DNA of 64,000 nucleotides from Porphyromonadaceae bacterium UBA3318 (GTDB lineage Bacteria; Bacteroidota; Bacteroidia; Bacteroidales; Muribaculaceae). The notes beneath the pieces are model-generated. The model was given only the letters and a program-made list of their open reading frames with translations. It searched no databases and was not told the DNA's origin. The DNA lies in assembly GCA_002361235.1 (NCBI GenBank), contig DESI01000007.1, forward strand, positions 17,400 through 81,399, given 5' to 3'. Position 1 is the stretch's first letter. Every line of letters begins with the position of its first letter. Below are positions 34,328-43,085 of this stretch, piece by piece. The translations under genes and the position numbers were made by a program.

Positions 34328-37300
34328 ATGATACCAAAAATGAAGGCAATGGCCGCGCTGATGTGCGTCTGTTGCTTTACGGCCGTGTGCGCCGGAAAAA
34401 CAAGTGTCAAGTCGCCGGACGGCAATATCTCGGTGACGTTCAACCTCGACAGAACGGGAAAGCCGGAATACTCGGTGAGTTATAAGAACCGGGCCGTGGT
34501 GAGACCTTCGCGTATGGGATTCACTTTGGCCGACGGGACGTCGCTGGCAGAGGGCTTCAAAATCAAGGAAGTGACACGTCAGGAATGCGACAGCGTATGG
34601 ACGCCCGTATGGGGCGAGAATGAAACCATACGCGAACATTATAACGGCATGACCGTGAGCCTGACAAAAGCAAAGACACGCGTAGATATCGAGTTCAGGG
34701 CCTTTGACGAGGGAGTTGGATTCCGTTATGTGTTTCGGGAAAGTCCGGTATCGCCGCTGGTGATTCAGGATGAGGTGACATCGTTTGCCATGAACGGCGA
34801 CCATACGGCATGGTGGATAAAGGAGGATTACGATTCACAGGAATTCGAATACACGGAAAGCCGTCTGTCGGAAATAACCGCACCGGGCGTGCAGACATCG
34901 CTGATGATGAAGACCGACGACGGCCTGTATGTCAATCTGCACGAGGCGGCCCTTGTCGATTTCCCGGCAATGCACCTGAGGCTCGACAAGACGAGCAATA
35001 CGTTCCGTGCGCATCTTACACCGCGTCCCGACGGCACCGCGGCCATTACGGACGTTCCCTTCAGGACGCCGTGGCGCACCGTGACGGTAAGCGACCGGGC
35101 GACCGACATACTGGCGTCGAATCTGATTCTGAATCTTAACGATCCCTGTCAGATCAAGGATACGTCTTGGATACATCCCGTCAAATTCATGGGCGTGTGG
35201 TGGGAAATGATAACCGGCAAAAGCGGATGGAACTATACCTCGGGAGGCGATATAGACCTCGCTACGTTCGATTATGCCTCGGCCAAACCTACCGGAAGAC
35301 ACGGCGCGAACAATGAAAACGTGCGTCGATACATAGATTTCGCGTCACGCCACGGGTTCGACCAGCTGCTGGTGGAGGGATGGAACATCGGTTGGGAGGA
35401 CTGGTTTGGCAAGGAGAAGGATTTCGTGTTCGATTTCGTAACGCCATATCCGGATTTCGATATTGCGGCGCTGAACGAGTACGCGCATTCCAAGGGCATA
35501 AAGCTGATGATGCATCACGAGACGTCAGGTTCCATTGCCAATTATGAGCGTCATCTGGACGCCGCCTACGACCTGATGAACCGTTACGGCTATGACATCG
35601 TAAAGAGCGGCTACGTGGGCAACATACTGCCGAAAGGGGAGTATCATTACAGCCAGGACATAGTGAGGCATTATCTGAACGCGGTCAAAAAGGGAGCGGA
35701 GAATCATATCATGGTGAACGCGCACGAGGCCGTGCGTCCCACCGGCCTGTGCAGGACATGGCCGAACCTCATGGCCAACGAAAGCGCGTTGGGTCAGGAG
35801 TACGCCGAGATGTCGCCGCGTCATGTCACGGTGCTTCCGTTCACACGCCTGCAGGGAGGGCCGATGGATTTCACACCCGGCATATTCCGTATGGATATTA
35901 CGGAGTTCGCGCCCGGCTATCAGGGTAAGAAGAAACGTGCCACCATCTGCAATCAGCTTGCCCTGTATCTCACCATGTATTCTCCGGTGCAGATGGCCGG
36001 CGACCTGCCGGAACATTATGAGCGGCATATCGATGCGTTTCAGTTTATCAAGGATGTTCCGGTGGACTGGAGCCGGAGCGAGTATCTGGATGCCGAGCCG
36101 GGTGATTATATCGTAGTGGCCCGCAAGGACAGAAACGGGCCGGACTGGTATGTGGGAGGAGTGACCAACGAGGAGGCCCGCGACTATACCCTGCGCTTCG
36201 GCTTTCTGCCTGAAGGGAGGGAATATGAATGTACGGTATATTGCGATGCGGGTGACAGCGACGGATTCACCAATCCCGAGGCCTACACCATATATAGGAA
36301 AAGGGTGACATCCGCATCCGAACTGCCTTTGAAAATGGTGCGCGCCGGAGGATTCGCAGTCAGACTGCAGCCGGTGTTCAGCGCGTTGCAGCTCAATGTG
36401 TGGCAGGAATGCACCAAGGTGCCGGGAGGATTCGAGACGCTGGTGTCGGAGATAGAACACCGGCAGCCCGATTTAGTGACACTCAGCGAAGTCAGGAACT
36501 ATAACGGAGTGGATTTTACGGCGCGGCTCTGCGAATCATTGAAACAGAAAGGACTGCGGTATTATTCGCGCCGCAGCGATGATTCGGGAATCATAAGCAG
36601 GTATCCGATCAATGACTACTCGACGGTATATCCGTTGCAGGACGACTGCGGCAGCATATACTGTGCGGACGTGGATATAGACGGCATCAGGCTGGCACTG
36701 TATACGGCTCATCTTGACTGGCATCACTATTCCTGTTATAACGCCCGTGGCTACGACGGCTCGACATGGAAGGAATGCGAAAGGCCGGCAGACGCACAGA
36801 CGCTGGTAAACCTGGGACTGAAGTCAAAAAGAACAGAGGCTATCAGTCGGTTTGTGGAAAGCGCCCGTGAAAAGATGGGACAAGGACGTCATGTGATTCT
36901 GGGAGGTGATTTCAACGAGCCGTCGTTCAGGGACTGGACTCCGGAAATGTCGTCGGAATTCGGGCATAACGGATTTACGGTGCAGTGGCCCGTCACAACG
37001 ATGCTGGAACGCGACGGATTCAAGGATATGTGGCGCACGGTTTATCCGGATCCGGTGCGCAATCCCGGCATCACGTATCCGTCGGATGTGCCGTCATTGC
37101 CGGCAGATAAGATATGCTGGGCGCCCAAGGCCGATGACCGCGACAGGATCGATTTCCTGTTCGGCAGCGCGGGCGTGGAGCCGGTGGATGCGTTTGTGGT
37201 AGGGCCGCGCACCTCGATGTGCCGTTCCGGCAGGGTGAGGGAAACGGATAGCGACAGCATCGCTGACGTGTCCGACAAATGGTTCAGCGACCACAAGGGG

Positions 37301-37357
37301 GTGATGGTGAAATTCGTGGTCTCGGGCACACCACGGCACGGCTACAGCCGGAGGTAG
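34328..37357 (+). CDS. GH97 glycosidase fused to an EEP phosphodiesterase domain
   Basis: 1009 residues with a signal peptide (about 1-22). Residues ~25-675 are a GH97 enzyme: N-terminal sandwich (VKSPDGNISVTFNLD), barrel with GVWWEMITGKSGW, the acidic residue E398 in HHETSG and E467 in NAHEAVRPTG, which recall the SusB-type inverting subgroup, and the C-terminal sandwich. Residues ~680-1009 form a complete endonuclease/exonuclease/phosphatase domain: LNVWQE, E721 in LSEV, D861 and N863 in GGDFNEP, D942 in DRIDF, and D988-H989 in SDH. All metal and catalytic positions of the EEP fold are kept. GH97 enzymes normally end at about 640-720 residues, so the extra domain is a true fusion. It is the last gene of the PUL operon and overlaps the facing gene by 16 bases. 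A substrate with both alpha-glycosidic and phosphodiester or phosphate bonds is a reasonable inference. Confidence 0.9.
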   Translation: MIPKMKAMAALMCVCCFTAVCAGKTSVKSPDGNISVTFNLDRTGKPEYSVSYKNRAVVRPSRMGFTLADGTSLAEGFKIKEVTRQECDSVWTPVWGENETIREHYNGMTVSLTKAKTRVDIEFRAFDEGVGFRYVFRESPVSPLVIQDEVTSFAMNGDHTAWWIKEDYDSQEFEYTESRLSEITAPGVQTSLMMKTDDGLYVNLHEAALVDFPAMHLRLDKTSNTFRAHLTPRPDGTAAITDVPFRTPWRTVTVSDRATDILASNLILNLNDPCQIKDTSWIHPVKFMGVWWEMITGKSGWNYTSGGDIDLATFDYASAKPTGRHGANNENVRRYIDFASRHGFDQLLVEGWNIGWEDWFGKEKDFVFDFVTPYPDFDIAALNEYAHSKGIKLMMHHETSGSIANYERHLDAAYDLMNRYGYDIVKSGYVGNILPKGEYHYSQDIVRHYLNAVKKGAENHIMVNAHEAVRPTGLCRTWPNLMANESALGQEYAEMSPRHVTVLPFTRLQGGPMDFTPGIFRMDITEFAPGYQGKKKRATICNQLALYLTMYSPVQMAGDLPEHYERHIDAFQFIKDVPVDWSRSEYLDAEPGDYIVVARKDRNGPDWYVGGVTNEEARDYTLRFGFLPEGREYECTVYCDAGDSDGFTNPEAYTIYRKRVTSASELPLKMVRAGGFAVRLQPVFSALQLNVWQECTKVPGGFETLVSEIEHRQPDLVTLSEVRNYNGVDFTARLCESLKQKGLRYYSRRSDDSGIISRYPINDYSTVYPLQDDCGSIYCADVDIDGIRLALYTAHLDWHHYSCYNARGYDGSTWKECERPADAQTLVNLGLKSKRTEAISRFVESAREKMGQGRHVILGGDFNEPSFRDWTPEMSSEFGHNGFTVQWPVTTMLERDGFKDMWRTVYPDPVRNPGITYPSDVPSLPADKICWAPKADDRDRIDFLFGSAGVEPVDAFVVGPRTSMCRSGRVRETDSDSIADVSDKWFSDHKGVMVKFVVSGTPRHGYSRR

Positions 37358-37986
37358 CTGCGGTAATCGAGGTCGTGGTGACCGCGAAGACGGCGTGGAC
37401 CGCGCGCCTGCATGGCACGGCGTCTGGCGCGTCGCTTATAGTTGCGGAATATGGTCTTGCGTATGCATTGGTCCACGCTGAAGATGCCGGGGCCGAGGAT
37501 GACGTATCCTAACGCCACAAACAGTAATGCGGAGGCTATGGATATAGGGAGCGTGCCCTGCAGCACCATCGGGATAAAGTACGGGAATGCCGCCACGCTG
37601 ACTATGCGTGTCATGAAGCCTAACAGGATGGATGCGGCCATTACGAAGATGGACGTGGACAAAGCTATGTTACCTTGCACGGAATCCAGCGCCGGCACCA
37701 ACACAGCATCCGATATGGCCAGTACGGAGGGATTAATCACTGCGTAACCGAAGGATGCCAGAAGTCCGGCGGTGAACAGGCGGAGTAACAGAATGCGTGC
37801 GGACGCTCCTTTCATGGTCTTGGTGTCGATGCCCGTGAAGAAATTCAGGCAGGCCTTGAGCCTCACTGTCGATGAAATGGTGGATACCAACTGCTTTACA
37901 ACGGGATTGTAACGTTCGGCTTCCTGATGAAGCTGGCCGAGTGTCTTTTGTCCCGGATTGATGGAGATAACGTTCGGCTTGTTCAT
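37342..37986 (-). CDS. Small integral membrane protein of unknown function
   Basis: 214 residues. After a ~60-residue polar N-terminus, four hydrophobic segments are visible (about 68-88, 90-112, 115-135 and 142-165; for example LLLRLFTAGLLASFGYAVI and FPYFIPMVLQGTLPISIASALLF). The overall pattern recalls small DoxX-like membrane proteins, but no signature residue supports that, so I leave it unnamed. The C-terminus is very basic (RRARRRAMQARGPRRLRGHH). Its stop lies within the end of the GH97-EEP gene: the two genes converge with a 16-base overlap. Confidence 0.75.
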   Translation of the reverse strand: MNKPNVISINPGQKTLGQLHQEAERYNPVVKQLVSTISSTVRLKACLNFFTGIDTKTMKGASARILLLRLFTAGLLASFGYAVINPSVLAISDAVLVPALDSVQGNIALSTSIFVMAASILLGFMTRIVSVAAFPYFIPMVLQGTLPISIASALLFVALGYVILGPGIFSVDQCIRKTIFRNYKRRARRRAMQARGPRRLRGHHDLDYRSYLRL

Positions 37987-38073
37987 GACACATATTCTTG
38001 TTGAAACTCAATGATATAACAAAATTTGGTTGATTTTTGTTCCGGGAATGTGAAAATTCAATTTCCTGAAAAG

Positions 38074-38114
38074 TAAAAAAAGTGCGCCAGAACCGGTGGT
38101 CATGGCGCACTTTG
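38074..38114 (-). terminator. Terminator of the acyl-CoA ligase gene
   Basis: An 11-bp perfect stem (38080-38090 with 38104-38114) contains the GC-rich block GTGCGCCA. On the minus strand it is followed by a run of T residues (38081 down to 38076), 54 bases after the ligase stop. Confidence 0.85.
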
Positions 38115-38167
38115 TGTATCAGATAAAAATGATCAGAGGCGTATTGCCGTCCTCTGCTTCCGTGCAA

Positions 38168-39835
38168 TCAATGCTGGTAGAGGAAGCGCTTGATGCTGCG
38201 CTTGGGGGTCTTCTCGAATTCCTCCTCCATGATCTTGATGGTCTTGACCTTGCTGTAGGAGGGGAGTTCCTGATTCAGCGCCGTCAGGTTCTGTACCATG
38301 ATCTTCTCCAGTTCGTCGCGGTCGATGTCCTGCGAGCGCGCGGAGTCGAAATCGGGGTAAACCAGAGCCTCGAGGTCGGTGCCGTTCTCGACTACAAGCG
38401 ATTCGTTGACGTATGGCAGGTTGTCGAGCTTCTGTTCTATCTCTTCGGGATATATGTTCTGTCCCGAAGGGCCGAGTATCATGGTCTTGCTGCGGCCGTT
38501 GATGGTGATGAAGCCATCCTCGTCGATGGTGCCCATGTCGCCGGTGTTCATCCATCCGGACTCCTTGTTGAACACCTCGGCTGTGGCCTTGTCGTTCTTG
38601 TAGTAACCATGCATCACGTTGACGCCCTTCACCATGATGTTGCCCGGCACATTACGTGGATCGGGGGAGTCGATCTTCACTTCCATCCGGTCCACGGGAC
38701 GTCCCACGGTATGGGGCTTTGCAATGGAGGAGGAGGCGTATGAGATCAGGGGGCCGCATTCCGTCATGCCGTAACCGACCGTGATGGGGAAGCCTATCTT
38801 GTACAGGAATTTCTCGACATCGGCGTTAAGCGGTGCGCCGCCGATGATAAGTTCCTTCAGGTTGCCACCGAAGGCCTGCAGCAGATTCTCCCTGATTTTG
38901 GCAAGGAGGCGGTCGTCGAGATAGGGTACTTTCAGCATCACCTTCATCAACGGCTTCTCAAGCAGCGGGAACACCTTGTTGCGGATTATCTTCTCCACAA
39001 TCAGCGGGACGGTGATGATCAGGGCAGGCTGCACGTCGGCGAAGGCCTTAAGTATGATTTTCGGACTCGGTAGTTTTGTCAGGAAATAACAGTGGCACCC
39101 GTGACAGAAGGGATTTAGCATTTCGATAGTCATGCCGTACATGTGTGCCAGGGGCAGCATATTGACCATCTTGACTCCGGGCCTGAGCATGGTGAGGTTG
39201 TCAAGGCAGAAGCGCACGTTGCTCCACAGACTCCGGAACGGCACCATCACGCCCTTAGACATTCCCGTGGAACCCGACGTATAGTTTATCATTGCCAGGT
39301 CATCGGGGTGGTCCTCATAGTATTTCACATTGTCCTGTTCGAAACTGTACGGGAATTTGGCTCCGAACCGTTCGTTGATATTGTTTCGGGTGTCGGTCAG
39401 TTTCTCGCTGCGCGACAGCGGCATGCCGAACTCGCTGATGTATATTGCGCCCACTAAGTTGGGGAGCAGGCGCTCGTCGAGGTTCTCCCAGATTCCGGCG
39501 TCGACGAAGAACAGCTTCGCTTCCGAGTGATTCACCAGATGATGGATGGTGTCGGGCTTGAACTCGTGCAGGATAGGCACGGCCACCACGCCCGCCGTGA
39601 GGCATGACAGGAATACCACGGTCCAGTTGGACGAATTCTTGCCGCAGATGGCCACCTTGTCGCCGCGTTGCACGCCTGCAGCCTCGAACAGGATGTGCAT
39701 CTTGGCGATGAGCAGCGCCACGTCCTTGTATTGCAGATTGACGCCACCCATATCGGACAGGGCCATCAGGTTCCAGTTGCTTTTGATGGAATGCTCTATG
39801 AGAGCGTTGAGCGAATCTTTATTTTCGTTTGTCAT
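38168..39835 (-). CDS. AMP-forming acyl-CoA/acyl-ACP ligase
   Basis: 555 residues of the ANL superfamily, which activates carboxylic acids with ATP and transfers them to CoA or a carrier. The P-loop-like motif is INYTSGSTGMSKGVM (about residue 190-205). Also seen are VGYGMTECGPLISYA, GWMNTGDMGTIDEDGFI and the C-terminal lysine region with KRSIKRFLYQ. Long-chain fatty-acid ligase is the best guess; the exact acid is unknown. It is the last gene of a leftward run and has its own terminator. The gene lies 26 bases after the thioredoxin-like gene in the transcription direction. Confidence 0.9.
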   Translation of the reverse strand: MTNENKDSLNALIEHSIKSNWNLMALSDMGGVNLQYKDVALLIAKMHILFEAAGVQRGDKVAICGKNSSNWTVVFLSCLTAGVVAVPILHEFKPDTIHHLVNHSEAKLFFVDAGIWENLDERLLPNLVGAIYISEFGMPLSRSEKLTDTRNNINERFGAKFPYSFEQDNVKYYEDHPDDLAMINYTSGSTGMSKGVMVPFRSLWSNVRFCLDNLTMLRPGVKMVNMLPLAHMYGMTIEMLNPFCHGCHCYFLTKLPSPKIILKAFADVQPALIITVPLIVEKIIRNKVFPLLEKPLMKVMLKVPYLDDRLLAKIRENLLQAFGGNLKELIIGGAPLNADVEKFLYKIGFPITVGYGMTECGPLISYASSSIAKPHTVGRPVDRMEVKIDSPDPRNVPGNIMVKGVNVMHGYYKNDKATAEVFNKESGWMNTGDMGTIDEDGFITINGRSKTMILGPSGQNIYPEEIEQKLDNLPYVNESLVVENGTDLEALVYPDFDSARSQDIDRDELEKIMVQNLTALNQELPSYSKVKTIKIMEEEFEKTPKRSIKRFLYQH

Positions 39836-39861
39836 AGAGTATCAGTGTGTTTCAGTTAGTG

Positions 39862-40626
39862 TCAATGTGTGTCTAAGTATTGAATTATCTGATTGAGGTT
39901 GCATCCGTTGAAGATTATCTTTCCGTCGGGCCCAATCAGCAGATGATGGGGGATGCCTGCGAATCCGTAGGCATCGTATGCGGCCATGTCGGTGTTGTAC
40001 AGCACAGGCCATGCTATGCCCTGCTTCGCCACGCTCTTGGCGGTGTCCTCCGGGGTGTCGCGCACGGCCACACCCACTATCTCAAGGCCCTTGGAGCCGT
40101 AGCGGTTCAGCAGTTCCTTCAGGTTGGGAATCTCCTTGATGCACCAGGGGCACCAGCTGGCCCAGAAATCTACGAGAGTGTATTTGCCGGGTTTCACCAT
40201 CGCGGCGAGGTCCGTGGGCTGTCCCTGCGCGTTCTGACCCTTGACATTGGCGTAAGGCATGCCGGGACGTGTGGCCACGCGGGCGGCGATGCGCTTCTCC
40301 AGCACCTTGATGTCCTCGCGGTTGCGCCACGATTCGGGCATCTCGTTCAGCACGTTCTGTGCGGTGACCGGGTCGGCGAAACGCAATGCCTGTTTGCCGA
40401 GATAGAAGCCCACGCCCGAATCACGGTAAGTGCGGTACAGGTCGACGTTGACTTGGCCATAGAGGTTCAGGTCGTCAAGAGCGTCCACGGCATCGAGCAC
40501 GTCGGCCACCTTGTTGTATAATACGGTGTCTTCAACTTCCTTGGGTATGCGACGTGCCTGCGCATCAGGCGTCACGCAGCAGGCAGCAACGGTGAGAATC
40601 AATAAAATCGAGAATAATTTCTTCAT
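39862..40626 (-). CDS. TlpA-like thioredoxin-fold protein
   Basis: 254 residues with an N-terminal signal (MKKLFSILLILTVAACC) that may be processed as a lipoprotein at one of the cysteines near 16-17. Residues ~30-120 form an uncharacterised domain; the C-terminal ~140 residues are a TlpA/ResA-like thioredoxin fold with the active site CPWC in FWASWCPWCIKE and the cis-proline loop GIPHHLLIGPDG. It probably reduces or oxidises periplasmic disulfides. The neighbours are unrelated metabolic genes, so its partners are unknown. Confidence 0.87.
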   Translation of the reverse strand: MKKLFSILLILTVAACCVTPDAQARRIPKEVEDTVLYNKVADVLDAVDALDDLNLYGQVNVDLYRTYRDSGVGFYLGKQALRFADPVTAQNVLNEMPESWRNREDIKVLEKRIAARVATRPGMPYANVKGQNAQGQPTDLAAMVKPGKYTLVDFWASWCPWCIKEIPNLKELLNRYGSKGLEIVGVAVRDTPEDTAKSVAKQGIAWPVLYNTDMAAYDAYGFAGIPHHLLIGPDGKIIFNGCNLNQIIQYLDTH

Positions 40627-40722
40627 AAATTTGTGTTGTTGTGCGTTCCTATTGTGTTTCCATATAAAAACGCATAGAACGGATGGTTGTTTTATAAAAA
40701 GAGCCGCAAACGGGTAGACGGT

Positions 40723-41997
40723 TTATTTGTCTACCATGATCTGCAGCACTTTTCTGTCGGTTTCGTCCATCGCCTCGCGGCCGATGCACGTAAGGTTGCG
40801 TATGGTCTTATCGATATCGTTGTCCACGATACCTTCGGCACTCGACACGCACTGGTCGTTGACGGCCATTACGGCCGACATCAGGGCGGTGTACACTCCC
40901 GAAGCTATCTTCATGGCGCACGACGGCTTGGCTCCGTCACATATCATGCCGGTCAGGTTAGCCACCATGTTCTTGATGGACGCGCATACTCGGTCGTAGT
41001 CACCGTTCATCAGATAGGTTATGCCGGCCGATGCCGCGGTCGAGGCCACCACGCAGCCACACAGGGCTGAGAGCCGGCCCAGACTCTGCTTGATGTATAT
41101 GCTGGTGAGGCTGCTGAGGGTCAGGGCACGCACTTCCTGTTCGTGCGATGCATTGCAGTCGCGTGCATAGGTTAATACAGGCAGCGTGGCCGTGATTCCC
41201 TGGTTGCCGCTGCCGGAATTTGACATCACCGACACCTGTGCGCCACCCATGCGGGCGTCGCAGGCGGCCGAAGTCATGGACACTATGTGCATCAGCGGAG
41301 TGTCGCCGAAGAATTGTTTGCCCTGCCGGCTCAGCAACGCACCGAGGCAATGGCCGTAGTTCCGGTTCAGACCTTCCTTAGCGGCGCGGAGGTTCATCTC
41401 TCCGGCCTCGAGCATGAACTCTATTTCTTCCAACGGCGCCGTCATGGCAAACTCATATACCTGCGCGTAGTCCAGCTTTATATGGCTTTCACCGGCGGTA
41501 TCAGTTCCTGCCGATTTGTTCAATGATGTTTCGCCATCCTTCTCAAGATACACGAAATTGGTGTGTGCTCCGGAGATTACCGCGCATGCGGAGTGTGCGT
41601 CAGCCTCCACGTGCGCTTCGATGTACAGGTTGGAAGGGGCGTTGTCCTTATGCCGGATCTTGATGTGGTTATCGTCCACATATCGCTTGCCGGCCTTAAG
41701 TGCGTCGGGATTGACGTCGCGCAAGACTTCAAGGCCGTATTCCGATTTGCCGCATATCGCTCCGAGCGCCACTGCGATGGGTAGCCCGATCATGCCGGTG
41801 CCGGGGATTCCGACGCCCATTGCGTTCTTGATGATGTTGCCGCTTAGCAACAGCGTGATGCTGTCGGGCAACGTGCCGAGCAGTTCTGTAGCCTTGGCCA
41901 CGCAGAGTGAGACTGCCGCCGGCTCCGTGCATCCGCACGCAGGCACCACTTCGCTCTTTATCAGCTCGATGATCTGGTCTCTGATCGGTTTGTCCAT
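40723..41997 (-). CDS. UPF0597/CyuA-type cysteine desulfidase or L-serine dehydratase-like enzyme
   Basis: 424 residues of the UPF0597 (YhaM/CyuA) family, related to iron-sulfur L-serine dehydratase alpha chains. Characteristic stretches are C21 and C23 in PACGCTEPAA, GNIIKNAMGVGIPGTG, MSNSGSGNQGITATLPV and the late MICDGAKPSCAMKI, which supplies the remaining cysteines for a [4Fe-4S] cluster. Family members degrade L-cysteine to pyruvate, ammonia and sulfide. The name CyuA is likely, but serine dehydratase activity is not excluded. It is separated from tdk by 52 bases on the same strand. Confidence 0.85.
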   Translation of the reverse strand: MDKPIRDQIIELIKSEVVPACGCTEPAAVSLCVAKATELLGTLPDSITLLLSGNIIKNAMGVGIPGTGMIGLPIAVALGAICGKSEYGLEVLRDVNPDALKAGKRYVDDNHIKIRHKDNAPSNLYIEAHVEADAHSACAVISGAHTNFVYLEKDGETSLNKSAGTDTAGESHIKLDYAQVYEFAMTAPLEEIEFMLEAGEMNLRAAKEGLNRNYGHCLGALLSRQGKQFFGDTPLMHIVSMTSAACDARMGGAQVSVMSNSGSGNQGITATLPVLTYARDCNASHEQEVRALTLSSLTSIYIKQSLGRLSALCGCVVASTAASAGITYLMNGDYDRVCASIKNMVANLTGMICDGAKPSCAMKIASGVYTALMSAVMAVNDQCVSSAEGIVDNDIDKTIRNLTCIGREAMDETDRKVLQIMVDK

Positions 41998-42049
41998 CGT
42001 ATTGAGGATTAAGGTTTATACTGTTCAGTAATTAGCAATTGCCAACTGT

Positions 42050-42667
42050 TCAGAGGGGAAGTTTGCCTTTCTCGCTCTGTTCTATGCGTTTGTTGCGCCA
42101 GCATTTGCGGCACACGGCGATATAGCGTTCATTGCCTCCTATCTCCACTACCTCGCCTTCGGTTATGATCTCGCCGGCACTGTTGACGCGGGCGTTGACT
42201 ATTGTCTTGCGGCCGCATGTGCAGGTGGATTTTATTTCATCGATAGTGTCGGCTATCTCCAGTAGGCGGCGCGACCCTTCGAACAGGTTGGTGCGGAAAT
42301 CGGTGCGCAGGCCGTAGCATATCACGTTGATGCCGAAATCGTCTACGGCACGTGCCAGCTGGTCCACCTGTTCGGGCGACAGGAACTGAGCCTCGTCCAC
42401 CAGGATCCACCGCGGGCCGTTGCCGGTGGCCAGCATGTCATGGATGACGGCGTAGAGATTGGTGTCGGGATAAATCCAGCTGCATTCGCGTTCTATGCCT
42501 ATGCGGCTGCGTATCACGTTCTTCTGCTCGCGGGTATCGACCACAGGCTTGAAACATTTGTATGCCATGCCGCGTTCCTCGAAATTATAGGCCGTGGTGA
42601 GCAGCAACGCCGTCTTGGCCGAACCCATCGTGCCGTATCTGAAATATAGTTTGCCTATTTTGCTCAT
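42050..42667 (-). CDS. tdk: Thymidine kinase (type II)
   Basis: 205 residues that phosphorylate thymidine for salvage. The P-loop is GTMGSAKT at residues 12-19, slightly altered from the common GxMxSGKT (alanine replaces glycine before lysine). The DEAQF box at 91-95 holds the catalytic glutamate E92. The lasso region and the zinc-binding cysteines follow: C149, C151, C186 and C189. The first pair is spaced CxC instead of the usual CxxC. The leader contains a hairpin placed directly after a canonical promoter. Confidence 0.92.
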   Translation of the reverse strand: MSKIGKLYFRYGTMGSAKTALLLTTAYNFEERGMAYKCFKPVVDTREQKNVIRSRIGIERECSWIYPDTNLYAVIHDMLATGNGPRWILVDEAQFLSPEQVDQLARAVDDFGINVICYGLRTDFRTNLFEGSRRLLEIADTIDEIKSTCTCGRKTIVNARVNSAGEIITEGEVVEIGGNERYIAVCRKCWRNKRIEQSEKGKLPL

Positions 42668-42710
42668 TTGGAATCAACTCCGTATTTGAAAATATATCGG
42701 TATCAACAAA

Positions 42711-42750
42711 AACCGACTCCGGACACCGCCTCTGAGGCGACACCCGGAGT
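42711..42750 (-). terminator. Terminator-like hairpin in the tdk leader
   Basis: ACTCCGG (42716-42722) pairs with CCGGAGT (42744-42750), and inside it CGCCT/AGGCG (42727-42731 with 42735-42739) forms a nested stem. On the minus strand the hairpin is followed by GGTTTTTG. It could end transcription from the pseudogene side or act as an attenuator in front of tdk. Confidence 0.7.
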
Positions 42751-42751
42751 A

Positions 42752-42782
42752 CAAAGTTAATACTTATTTCCTCAATTCCAAA
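42752..42782 (-). promoter_or_regulatory. Promoter upstream of the tdk leader hairpin
   Basis: Read on the minus strand: TTTG (42782-42779), 19 bp, then TAACTTTG (42759-42752), a full match to the Bacteroidetes consensus. The expected start is around 42745, at the base of the hairpin. Confidence 0.75.
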
Positions 42783-42803
42783 ATAGAAAATGAGGATGGA
42801 AGT

Positions 42804-43085
42804 TTACGGTTCGATGAGTTTGTATCGGGGGACGAGGAGCTTCATGAGGCACCAGGCGGCGAGGTAGCCGACGCCGCAGATGCAGAACACGATGAAGTAG
42901 CCGGCGGGCTTGCCCTGGAAGCCGAGAAGCTGCATGTTCGTTTCCGCGGCGTAGTCGAACAGGATGCCTGAACAGAAGTTGATCAGAAAACACCCCAGTC
43001 CGCCGGCCATTCCTCCGATACCGGTGATGGTGGCGATGGTGCTGTTGGGGAACATATCGCCGGCCACGGAGTATATGTTGGCCGG
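42804..43085 (-). pseudogene. 3' remnant of an MFS hexuronate-type transporter
   Basis: The frame reads NIYSVAGDMFPNSTIATITG and ends with LVPRYKLIEP and a stop at 42804. It is the last ~90 residues (three membrane helices) of a major-facilitator transporter of the ExuT/hexuronate kind. The first ~300 residues are missing: the frame joins directly to uxaC sequence at about 43078-43092 (CAGGCCGGCC). A deletion therefore removed the end of uxaC, the intergenic space and most of the transporter gene. Confidence 0.85.

Noticed and set aside
37342..37986. DoxX-family assignment for the small membrane protein
   Set aside because: The four-helix pattern is suggestive but no conserved DoxX residues can be pointed out, so no name is given.
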